From the NCBI GenBank assembly GCA_905221605.1, contig CAJNDS010000324.1:837701-901700 (forward strand): DNA of 64,000 nucleotides, written 5' to 3'. Shown here piece after piece: positions 23,411 through 33,301 of this stretch; positions within the stretch are counted from its first letter, which is position 1, and each line of letters opens with the position of its first letter. This stretch comes from Symbiodinium natans. Its lineage: Eukaryota > Sar > Dinophyceae > Suessiales > Symbiodiniaceae. The notes beneath the pieces are model-generated. The model had not been told where the DNA came from and made no database searches. It worked only from the letters and a program-made list of their open reading frames with translations. Position numbers and translations under genes: made by a program.

Positions 23411-26400
23411 ATAGCTTTCCGGCAAGTCAGCGGGATCCCCGTGGGTGGCGAGTTTATTCGGCGGAGTTTTGGGGTTTCGGGAGGTTCATATGTGGTTCCC
23501 TAAACCTCAACTCTTGAATCCCAGATTCAGAACCCCAGACCCTAAGAACCCAGAACTCTAAGCTCGAAACCCTGAACCCTGAACCCTGAACCTCACTTCA
23601 TGTGCCCTAGGCTCGTAAAATGCAAGGGTTTGGGGTTTAGGATTTAGGGTTTAGGGTTTAGGGTTTAGGGTTTCCTTAGCTTTTGGGGCACCCGCGCGTG
23701 CCGGAATGGCCGACGCCGATGCCTTCAACCCCAAGGAAACTGAGCCTTCGCAGCAGCAAAGGGCTTAGGGCTTAGGGCTTAGGGCTTAGGGCTTAGGGCT
23801 TAGGGCTGAGGGCTTGGGGTTTGGGGTTTGGGATTAGGGTTTAGGGTTTAGGGTTTAGGGTTTAGGGTTTAGGGTTTAGGGGCTTAGGGGCTTAGGGGCT
23901 TAGGGGCTTAGGGGCTTAGGGGCTTAGGGCTTAGGGTTTAGGGTTTAGGGTTTAGGGTTTAGGGTTTAGGGTTTAGGGTTTAGGGTTTAGGACCGAAATC
24001 ATTGTGAGGGTACCACTTCTGTCCCCTGTAGATTAGGGTTCAGGGCTGTATATAATCCCTACATCCCTAGATTCCTAGATAGTTGTGGTGTATACTTGCC
24101 AAGAATACCCATTCCAATCACAAGGCCCCTTACGAAATCAGAAAGCTGAGGGTTGAGGGTCAGGAGTCAGGAGTACTCGCACACTGAGCTCTTGGCATCT
24201 ATCCATCTTGCATAGGAAGCACGAGCAGGATGGTTCGGTACCCAAACGAAGGTAGCCGCCCCTCCTTCCCGTTGATGTAAGGTCGCGTGTATACGTCTTA
24301 TTCCTCATGCCCTTTGATGTAAGGTACGAGTTCCACTCATTTGGGTTTCGGGTTTAGGATGTAGGGTTTAGGGTTTAGGGTCAACACACACAATTTTACG
24401 CTTGTCAAGGCTCACAAGCTTTCTATATTGGTCCGATCAAGGTTTGAAACTCCAACATGCTCACCCCAATGCTTCCTGGCATCCAGGGTGTGGTTGCAGA
24501 GGCCAGAAAACAACTCCAAACTGGCTCCCCAAGTCCTAAAATCCTAAACCCTAAAGCCCTAAAGACCTAAACCCTACAGCCGACAACCCCAAAACCCTGA
24601 ACCCTCACCCTAAAAGCCTCAGGCACCTAAAGCCCTTTCGAAGGGCACTTCAAGCCCTCGAGGCCCTAAAGGCCCAAAAGCCCAAAAGCACAGGCCCCAC
24701 CCAAACCCTGAAGCCCCAAAGGCTCACCCTCATTAGGGTTTAGGGTTTAGGGTTTAGGGTTTAGGGTTTAGGGTTTAGGGTTTAGGGCCCCAAACCCTAA
24801 AGGCCCTAGAGGCCCTAAAGGCCCTAAAGGCCCTAGCGAGGGGTATTTCCAAGCATCACGCGGCAAGCTGCCGAGTGAAGTGAAGGCCATGTCCGTCAAA
24901 CGCCTTCGCGATTCACATGGGATGACCTGGAACAGTGCAGCCGCACAGGGAATGTCGTCCCACGGCGCCTTTCGGTCAGCTGGCGTGGAACACATGGTTA
25001 CTCCAGTCATGAGATGGGCAAACCCTGCTACCTGCGATGATTTGGATGCCATTCAGCGTCTGCACGCCCTCCGGAGCGCACGACGCCGTGGGCGAGAGCG
25101 ATGCCCTAGTTGGGCCTGCTTGGACAGCAGGCGTCAGCTTGAACCCAGCCGCGCAGCAGAGGGCTCCAGCGACCTAAACCCTAAACCCTAAACCCTAAAC
25201 CCTAAACCCTAAACCCTAAACCAGCGACCATGGCCAGGCTCGAAAACATGAAGAACGCCCACCGCGATGCGATGTCATCGTACAGCGCCCAAGCGGTCCC
25301 TAGAAACCCTAAAAGCCCTAAAAGGCCCCCAAAAAGCATTCAAGGAGAGGAAAACTCACCCTAAACCCTAAACCCTAAACCCGAAACCCGAAACCCGAAA
25401 CCCTAAACCAACCAACCAACCTAAACCCTAAACCCTGAACCCTCAAGGACCCCCAGTAAAGCCTTCATAAGGAGAGCAGAACTCTGCACCCGGGCCTGCG
25501 GGTGGTCCTCCAGGGCCTCACAGGAGACCCAGTGCCAGTCTCAGAGCTGAGAGGTTTAAGGGCTAGGGTCGGGGTTTAGGGTTTAGGGTTTAGGGTCTAG
25601 GGTTCAGGGTTTAGGGCTTAGGGTTTAGGGTCTATAGGGTCTAGGGTCTAGGGTCTGGATTAGGGTTTAGGGTTCAGGGTTTCGGGTTTAAGGTTTAGGG
25701 TTCAGGGTTCAGGGTTTAGGGTTTAGGGTTTAGGGTTCAAGGCTCAGGGTTCAGAGGAGTTTAGGGTGTAGGGGTTGAGGATGTGGGATTTTGGTCTTTC
25801 GCACTTCAGGGTATCCGGCAAAAAAGGGACCACACTTGCCCCCAGGCTGACCAGGTTTTGTTTGGGGTTTTAGGGGTTTTGGCAGCCTTAAAACCCCTAA
25901 TCCGTAAACCCTAAACCCCAAACCCCAAGCCTCAAACCCTAAACCCTAAGCCCTAAACCCTAAACCCTAAGCCTAAGCCTAAACCCTGACCTGAACCCCC
26001 CGTACCCTTCCTTCTGAAGCACAAAGCTATGACTTGTATTGCGAATACTTCCAGCCCTTGATCCTGGGTTTAGGGTTTGGGGTTTGGGTTTAGGGTTTAA
26101 AGTTTAGGGTTTCGGGTTTAGGGTTTAGGGCTTAGGGCTTAGAGTTTAGGGTTTAGGGTTTACGGTTTACGGTTTAGGGTTTGGGCTTCAGCGCTTGCAG
26201 TACGCTACGACGAACACCTCAAAGCTCAAAGTTTGTGGGCTTGAAGAGGTTAACCCTACAAGCCCGAAACCCTGAAGGCTCAAACCATGCCACAGTTCTG
26301 AACCCTGAGTCATTCCTAACATAGCAATATGCTACTATACTACCGTTTTTTTCTCGAATATGAATATACTAATTGCGCAACCACATGTCAATATCATGCT

Positions 26401-28318
26401 CATGTACGAACATAGCCATATACTTATGTTATGCTACTATACCTACCAGCATACTCACATAGTGAAAATAAGCTTCATGTACGAATATTGCCATATACTT
26501 ATATTATACGAATATTACTAGTATAACCATAGGCCCTAAACCCCAAACCTTAAACCCAAACCCTTAACCCTTAACCCTAAACCATCGGCCCGAAACCCCG
26601 AAATACGACCTCGAGGCGCTGAACGGCCGCACCGGGCGCTTGATCAAACTAGTGTCTGGGCTGGGGTGCATTTTCAACCAGGGGGGGGGGGGGGGGGGGG
26701 GGCTGAATCCACATGAGTGGGTTTAGGGTTTAGCGTTTAGGGTCTAGGGTTTAGGGTTTAGGGTTTAGGGGCCCCTTTTGTGTACCCCAGAACTTTTTCA
26801 GGAATTTGGGGTTTCGGGGTCTTGGCTGTGTGGGCAGGGTGTATGTAGGCTTCGCGGCCCGTCGTGTGAGTTAAGATTTAGGAATTTAGGCCTCTTAGTA
26901 GAGTAGGTAACCTTTAACCTTTTTGGGGTAGTGTAATCCCCTTATAACCCCAAAGGTTAACCTTGAATTCCCCCAGGTTACTAGGAGGCTAATTTTGCTG
27001 ACTGATGAAGGAATGGGCATTCTTATCATACTTGCTGATTCTTGATTTGCTTGCTATCATTCTTATCATGCTCACTCGTTCTATGCTTTCTGTTGTTCTT
27101 GATGTTTACTTGCTCTTGTTCTCGGACTCACAGAGGGCCCTTATTCCCTTGTTTTCGGGTTTAGGTTCGCTTAGCAGCCCATTTAAACCAAAAAGGGGCA
27201 CCCTTTGGTTAATTTTCCAGGTTACTCTTGGGTCTAGTCTCGATTTTTTCTTCCTCTTGTTCTTATTGTCCCGAAAATGATGTGCCTGCAAAAGACCCCC
27301 AAATAGTAGGATTCCCTCGAAATAAGGATTCAAGAAGGTATCCCGAAAACCCTAAACCCCAAACCCTGAACCCTGAACCCTAAACCCTAAACCCTCAACC
27401 CTAAACCCTAAACCCTCAACCCTAAACCCTAAACCCTCAACCCTAAACCCTAAACCCTAAACCCTAAACCCTAAACCCCCCACATGAGGACAAGTCCCTG
27501 ACACCACCTCGGTGGCTCCTGCGTCTGGAAGGAGAGCCCCCAGACGTGGCGCTCCTTGGCGCAAAGGATCCCCTTGAGGTTTAGGGTGTGGGGTTTAGGG
27601 TTTAGGGTTTAGGGTTTAGGGTTTAGGGTTTAGGGTTTAGGGTTTAGGGTTTAGGGTTTAGGGTTTAGGAGTTCTGGGTACTAAGCCCTGATTCTGAAGC
27701 CCTATAAACCCTTGCAGTCGAAGCTTCACGTCTGGACTTTTGTGTTTGATCCGAGTCTTGCAGGCTTTGGGCTTGTATGGGGGGGCTGCTCCTAAGCCCT
27801 AAACCCTAAATCCTAAACTCAAGATACGGCCACTTCTATTGAGCCCCAAGACTAGAGACGTCAAGGCGAGCAATTCCTTGTGGGCCTGCACCCTTGATGC
27901 GTGACATTTTGGCCAAGTTGGCTACTACTTCGAACGGAGTAGTTTCATCGTTGACAAGGCACAAGCATGTTCGCAAACATCTCATCAGCGCGGCTCAGTG
28001 TCGACAGAAGGCCCGCCAACTCCCGGGCAAGGCACACTGCTCGTCGGCGGGTCACACACACAAGGTGCAAACGTTGGTAAGGTGCAAGTTTCATCGGAAA
28101 GAGAAAGCATTCAACGACTGGAGGCAGGCTCCAAGGCGGGTTTTGGGGGGGGTGGCGGAACAGATGTTTGCCCTCTGAAGAGGCCCGAGCTGAAGAGAAG
28201 CATTTTTGACTTTCGGAAGCGCCCGAGCCAGAGGGTGGATGGAAATGCGGCCTTTATGACAACACTGGTACAAGTGCTTGGATGCGAGATGCTAATCCGC
28301 AAGCCTTTAAGTCCTTGA
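23411..28318 (+). CDS. Exon cluster G, long unrecognised gene
   Basis: Islands: 23411-23473 (IAFRQVSGIPVGGEFIRR), about 23679-23758 (MADADAFNPKETEPSQQQ), 24411 to about 24520, 24854 to about 25170 (KLPSEVKAMSVKRLRDSHGM on to DDLDAIQRLHALRSARRRG), 25480-25553 (LHPGLRVVLQGLTGDPVPVS, donor GTTTAAG), about 25810-25846, 26020-26067 (QSYDLYCEYFQPLIL, donor GTTTAG), 26199 to about 26234 (RYDEHLKAQSLW), about 26620-26681 (ALNGRTGRLIKLVSGLGCIF), 27489-27580 (SLTPPRWLLRLEGEPPDVAL then LGAKDPLE), and 27918-28318 (GYYFERSSFIVDKAQACSQT on to KRPELKRSIFDFRKRPSQRV then TGA). From 25480 to 27580 the exons can be joined in phase. Function unknown. Confidence 0.5.
23761..23990. repeat. Blocks of GGGCTTA and GGGGCTTA next to GGGTTTA
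   Basis: Six or more GGGCTTA units, then TTTGGGG, TTTAGGG, then six 8-mers GGGGCTTA, then TTTAGGG again. Each variant is clustered, not scattered. Similar GGGCTTA blocks are at 5525-5580 and 50840-50895. Confidence 0.9.
25166..25229. repeat. CCCTAAA array flanked by a 9-bp direct repeat
   Basis: CCAGCGACC at 25166-25174 and again at 25221-25229 brackets about six CCCTAAA units, with coding-like sequence on both sides. This is the appearance expected if a telomeric array was inserted at a staggered break. Confidence 0.8.
26300..26530. other. AT-rich island
   Basis: Low GC with imperfect repeats of ATGCTACTATAC, CATGTACGAA and GCCATATACTTAT, unlike everything around it. No frame is convincing. 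It may be a decayed insertion. Confidence 0.6.
26890..26998. mobile_element. Palindromic element, family 6
   Basis: Left end AGGCCTCTTAGTAGAGTAGG with GTAACCTTTAACC; right end GGTTAACC and AGGTTACTAGGAGGCTAAT are inverse copies. A single copy in this window. Confidence 0.65.
27286..27346. mobile_element. Dispersed element, family 4
   Basis: AAGACCCCCAAATAGTAGGATTCCCTC, then ATAAGGATTCAAGAAGGTATCCC; runs directly into CCCTAAACCCC sequence. Confidence 0.7.
27918..28318 (+). CDS. Terminal exon of cluster G
   Basis: Acceptor TGGCCAAG. The frame is open for 400 nt: GYYFERSSFIVDKAQACSQT, then a Gly-rich middle (AGFGGGGGTD) and a basic segment (LKRPELKRSIFDFRKRPSQR), stop TGA at 28316-28318. An overlapping frame (LATTSNGVVSSLTRHKHVRK) is also open to 28178; I prefer the first because it is longer and its composition is more protein-like. 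Confidence 0.55.
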
Positions 28319-28553
28319 AGCCCCGAAAACTTCAAGCTCATAAACCCTGAAGCTGCTCAAGCTCATACCCCTGACACCTTGAAACTTGAAGGGTTAGGGT
28401 TTAGGGTTTAGGGTGTCGGGTGCAGGGTTTAGGGTGTAGGGTTTAGGGTACCCTGAAATCCCTGAAACCCTTAAGCCCTAAACCCTAGACCCCTAACCCC
28501 TATAAACCCAAAACCCTTAACGTTACACCCCAAGTTACTTCCCCCACCTTCAG

Positions 28554-31381
28554 TTTGCTGGCAGGCACCGCATCCTTCCGGAGAAGTTGAAAGCCAAGGA
28601 CAGGGTTGGCTACTGGCGCGCTCAGGGGGCTGTGGGGCAGTACAGGTTAAGGGTTAAGGGTTTAGGGTTTTGGGTTTAGGGGGTTAAGGGATTTCGGGTT
28701 TTAGAGTTTTGGGTTTTAGGGTGTGAGGGTCAAGCGGTTTCGGGTTTAGCTTTTGAGGGTTTAGGGTTTAGGGAGTACGGTGTTCCTGTGTCGGGCTGTG
28801 CGGTTGCCACTCCTCCTTGCTTTCGAGTCTTGGGGGGGCACCCTAAACCTAAACCCTCATTTGCACGCTGCCTTGGTTCGGGTTGCGCTGAGGAGTGGTT
28901 GGTCAGTCTCTTAGTCCTTAGGGTATAGGCTAGACTCTTCAGGCTTAGAATAAAGCATCCAAGGCCCCAAACCCCAAACAGTAAACTCTTACGTAGGGTT
29001 TAGAGACACTCAGAACTGAGGGTTTAGGGTTTAGGGTCCTAAACCCTAAACCCTAAACCCTAAATCCTTAAGTTTCCTACCCAACCCTCGACCCTACGTA
29101 CATCTTCCTAAGCCCCCAGAACCCTATGATCATGGAGTCCAAGTCCTCGGAACCCGAAGCCCTCGGGCCTAAGCCTGAAGCAATAAACCCTACACCCTAA
29201 ACCCTAAACCCTAGACCCTACACCCTAAACCCTAAACCCTAAACCCTAAACCCTAGACCCTAGACCCTAGACCCTAGACCCTAGACCCTAAACCCTATAC
29301 CCTAAACCCTAAACCCTCAACCCTATCATCATGAACCTTTCAGCCTCTACTAAGCCTGAGGCCCATAAGAACCATGCGGCTTAGGAGTTCCCAACAGGGC
29401 CCCCTTTAACCTCACAGCTTCATCAATAGACTGCAAACCGTTTAGGGTTTAGGGTTCAGGGTTTAGGGTTTTGGGTTTTGGGTTTAGGGTTTAGGGTTTA
29501 GGGTTTAGGGTTTAGGGGGACAACTACAGAAACCTTGAATTCCTCACTGAGCCCCCTGAAGCTTTTGCAACACGTTGGCAAGGGAAGGATGCGGACGGAC
29601 CCACTTCTTCGCTTGAGAGGGGGCTGTGAGGTTTTGGGGTTAGGGTGTAGGGTTTAGGGTTCAGGGTTCAGGGTTCGTAGTTTCGGGTTCAGGGCTTTTA
29701 GGTTTTAGGGTTTAGGACTATTGGGGTTTCGGCTGTTGGGTTTAGGGTTTAGGGCTGTTACATTTTGGAGTTTAGGGTTTAGGGCTGTTAGGGTTTAGGG
29801 TTAGGGTTGTGATCCGCTCCCCTACCTACCCTTAACCCTAAACCCTAAAGCCTAAACCCTAAATCCTATAAACCCTAAACCGCCAGAGACCGTGTCATGC
29901 CAATGATCCGCAGCCGTGTTCAGGCAGACTTTCAACCTCGGCAGGTCTAGGGGGTGTACCTCGGGGAAGCCCGAAACCCTTACGTTGGCCCCGGAGTTAC
30001 CCAACAGGGTCGAGGGTTCGAGAGGTTGTGGTTTAGGTTTTCGGGTTTCGGGTTTCAGGTTTCGGGTTTAGGGTTTAGGGTTTAGGGTTTAGGTTTTAGG
30101 GTTTAGGGGGAGGTTGGTCGCTTCAAAGGTTGTAAGGTTAGGGGCGACTTCGAGCTTGAACTCCCGAAGATCACGCACAGAGGACTAGCGTTTGGCTTTA
30201 GGGTTTTGTCTGTAGAGTTTCAGGGTACAGGGTTTCTGTACCCTCGACCCTAAACCCTAAACCCTAAACCCTAAACCCTAAATTGCGAAGTTCAGCTTCC
30301 AAGCTCGGGCATCAACGCGTTTTTCCAGCTCGAGGGAGCCACAGCCATGGGGCAAACGGGGCTCTGCCGTACCGAGGTTCCTTGGACTCTGTTTTTTGGT
30401 TGGCTTTCGGGTGTAGGGTTTAGGGTTTAGGGCTTCGGGAACATTATGAAGCCCGAAGGCCCCAAACCCCCAACACCCCAAGATCCAGGTCTGCCTGCAG
30501 AGGGTTGACCTTCAACCTGGAACAAGGAACATGGGTTTCAGGGTTCAGGGTTTCAGGCTGTAGGGTTTTTGGGTTTAGGCTTTGGGAATTAGGCTTTAAA
30601 GTAATGTTTGGGGCTTTAGGGTTTGGAGTTTGGGGTTTCGGGGTCCAAGGAGAATCCCCGCAAACCCGTGGTGGGGTTGGGGCTCTATGGGATGAAGATA
30701 CCCCTGCCCAGACCCCAAGGATCTGGTCAGGGCCTTGGACGCCATGTCGCCCTAAACCCTAAACCCTAAACCCTAAACCCTAAACCCTAAACCCTAAACC
30801 CTAAACCCGAATTTCTAAACCCCAAACCCAAACCCTAGACCCTAAACCCTACTTCATCATGGGCATGTTCTGGAAAGTAGGGTCACTTTTGTGGGTCACA
30901 CCCCCCCCCCCCCCCCAGTATGGCTCCGATCTCCAGAGGCGACCCGAATATGTACTTTCTTTAGGGTTTGGGGATTAGGGTTTAGGGTTTGGGGTTTATG
31001 GTTTAGGGTTTAGGGTTTGGGGTTTAGGGTTTGGGGTTTAGGGTTTGGGGTTTAGGGTTTGGGGTTTGGGGTTTAGGGTGGGGGGTTGTGGGGTGCAGGG
31101 TGTATTGGCTTGTTCCTTGATTGGGTCAGCAAAGCACTCAAGCCAAACAGTCGTCAGCATCTCACCGAATCATAGGCTTGCATGGGTTCTTAAGATTAGG
31201 GGGAGCTTAACGTTAACCGAAGCGCCAGAAACGCTTCCCCCTCTAAGCTTGGGGGGGGGTTTAGGAGGTTTAGGGTTTAGGGTTTAGGGCTTTTGGGTTC
31301 TAGCACCCGAGTCGAGCATTTGGGGAGGCCATGGGCAGCCTGACCCCAAAACCTTACCACGCCGTGTCCTCAAGCCAATGA
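28554..31381 (+). CDS. Exon cluster H, unrecognised
   Basis: Exons: 28554-28645 (FAGRHRILPEKLKAKDRVGY then WRAQGAVGQY, donor GTTAAG), about 29514-29625 (two open frames; SLSPLKLLQHVGKGRMRTDP keeps phase), about 29887-29946 (DRVMPMIRSRVQADFQPRQ, donor GTCTAG), about 30149-30190 (GDFELELPKITHRGLAFG), 30296-30376 (LPSSGINAFFQLEGATAMGQ, donor GTTCCT), about 30649-30750 (KPVVGLGLYGMKIPLPRPQG), 30919-30951 (YGSDLQRRPEY, donor GTACTT, acceptor after a poly-C tract), and 31317-31381 (FGEAMGSLTPKPYHAVSSSQ then TGA). Product unknown. Confidence 0.5.
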
Positions 31382-31507
31382 ACCCTAAGCCCTCAGCAGT
31401 TGGAGCTTAGGGTTTAGGGTTTACGGTTTAGGGTGTAGGGTTTAGGGTTTAGGGTTCAAAGTGATCGACTCTGGGTCTTGAGGTTGCAATGTGGGAATCT
31501 TTTCAGA

Positions 31508-33126
31508 ACAGGTTCCACAGAGATACCCGAAGCCACGCAACCACCATTTCAAACCCTACTAAACCCTAAACAATAGACCACCTGCAACTTTTACCAATTA
31601 CCTCAATCCCGAAACACCTTAGGGCGCTGCTTGTTGAGGCCAGCCAGGTCGATGGCGGTGGAGACCCTTGCCATAACAGAACGATGGTTTCTAGGTATTA
31701 TATGCTTTCGTGTAGTTTACGTACTGGTATGTGGTAGGGGATTTGAGAGTTGGCTACTTTGTATTCCCCATGTTGCCCTGTAAGCATGGTTTGTAGGGAC
31801 TGTCTGCGGCTTGAGGGTTAGGAATTTAGGGTTTAGGCCGCAACGCTAAACCCTAAACCCGAACCCCTACCCCCTAACCCCTAAACCCTACACCCTACAC
31901 CCTACACCCTACACCCTACACCCTACACCCTAAACCCTAAACCCTAAACCCTAAACCCTAAACCCTAAACCCTAACCTGCAGAGTCCGGCAAACCCCATG
32001 GCCCTCCCATGGCAAACCCCAAGGCTCCCCTTCCCCCCAAAGAACAAGGCAACCAGGCTGCTCAGCTCTGCTACTGGATGTTTAGTAGCTGAGTGGGTAG
32101 CTTTTCCCTTTTCGGGGTATACATCTAAGAGGCTCCGACCATTGACAACCCGAAAGGCTTGGGACCCTTGATCCTGCTTGGGGTGAGGGGGACGAGAATA
32201 AGGGACCCCCAATATAGACCCCCAAATACTGGGATCCCCTTATAATAAGGACCCCAACAAGGTACCCCTAATATCGTAAAACCCTAAACCCTAAACCCTA
32301 AACCCTGAACCCTAAACCCTAAACCCTAAACGTATCCCACATACGTAGGTACATGGGGTCCTCAGGGGAGCAAAATCGCGGCGAACAGCCCAGGAGCTGC
32401 TGCTGACGGGACCTCCGGCCATCATCGCCGGCCCTGGCTTGGAGGTTGGGTTTAGGGTTTAGGGTTAGGGTTTAGGGTTTAGGGTTTGGGGTTTAGGGTT
32501 CAGGGTTTAGGGTTTAGGGTTTGGGGTTTAGGGTTTGGGGTTTGGGGTTTGGGGTTTGGGGTTTCGGGTTTGGGGTTTGGGGTTTGGGTTTGGGTTTGGG
32601 GTTTGGGGGGGTTCCAATCAGGCTGCGATGCAGCCTGGTTCTATCAATCGGCAGCAGAACATCTCTAGCGTGACGCCTCAAGCCACCCCTGAACTCCTGA
32701 ACCCCTTAAAGCCATAAACTCCAGAACCCCCATATGCGAAAAAACCAAAAACCCCAAACCCTAACCTTAAACCCCAAAACCCCCCAAAACCCCCCCCAAG
32801 CCCTCAAACTCCCAACCCATTACCACCCTAACCCCTAACCCCCAAACCTCTACTAAACCCCAAACCCCCTGAACCCCAACCCCCAAACCCCCTAACCCCC
32901 TAAATCCCGAACCCCCACCAGCGAGTTCATTGAGTACGTGGATGGTTTGAGTGCCGAAGCAATGCAGATGCTTCACGCCAAGACCACGGATGAGACGATG
33001 AAGACCATTGCCAAGTTCAAGGCAAGTGACAAGATGGTCAGAGACCTTGAGCGCCAGGCAAAGAAGAGGGACAAGAAGCAAACACACACGCCAAGACAAA
33101 GGAAGAGAAGAAGGAGGCAAAGCTGA
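31508..33126 (+). CDS. Exon cluster I, unrecognised protein with charged C-terminus
   Basis: Islands: 31508 to about 31556, 31623-31686 (ALLVEASQVDGGGDPCHNRT, donor GTTTCT), 31983 to about 32078 (SGKPHGPPMANPKAPLPPKE), 32366-32444 (AQELLL and TGPPAIIAGPGLE, donor GTTGGG), 32620 to about 32690 (AAMQPGSINRQQNISSVTPQ), and 32922-33126. The last (EFIEYVDGLSAEAMQMLHAK, TTDETMKTIAKFKASDKMVR) is helical and ends in a very basic tail before TGA. In another frame after a short CA run the sequence reads AKTKEEKKEAKLIEDTTPKP, which looks equally coding, so a frame change near 33085 is possible. It lies 97 bases before the first PRPP synthetase exon found. Confidence 0.5.
32213..32278. mobile_element. 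Dispersed element, family 4
   Basis: ATAGACCCCCAAATACTGGGATCC, then ATAAGGACCCCAACAAGGTACCCC; followed by a CCCTAAA array, as in the other two forward copies. Confidence 0.7.
32922..33126 (+). CDS. Last exon of cluster I
   Basis: Acceptor CCCACCAG, one base, then EFIEYVDGLSAEAMQMLHAK; coiled, Lys/Met-rich; donor not needed if TGA 33124-33126 is the true stop. Composition is unlike the surrounding telomeric sequence, which supports it being coding. Confidence 0.65.
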
Positions 33127-33222
33127 TTGAGGACACAACCCCCAAGCCCCGCCCGAGACCTCAAGCCCAAACCCCCAAACCCCAAACCCCCAAACCCTAA
33201 ACCCTAAACCCTAAACTCTCAG

Positions 33223-33301
33223 ATCCACCTTGAACTCTCACAGGCCACTGCCGATGCGCTCCGGAAGAAGATGGGCTGCGATGGCAGTCACACGGCTTTT
33301 G
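33223..33301 (+). CDS. prs: PRPP synthetase exon 1 (first recognised)
   Basis: Acceptor CTCTCAG; reads IHLELSQATADALRKKMG and on to HTAF; donor GTTTCGGG. It ends in phase 1 and joins the next exon to give AFGPSVDW. Assignment rests on phase and position rather than on a family motif. Confidence 0.7.

Noticed and set aside
32486-32717. Frames such as GFRVWGLGFRVWGLGF on both strands here and at many other places
   Set aside because: Translations of TTTAGGG/TTTGGGG units (GFRV, GLGF, NPKP) occur wherever arrays lie; they are not proteins.
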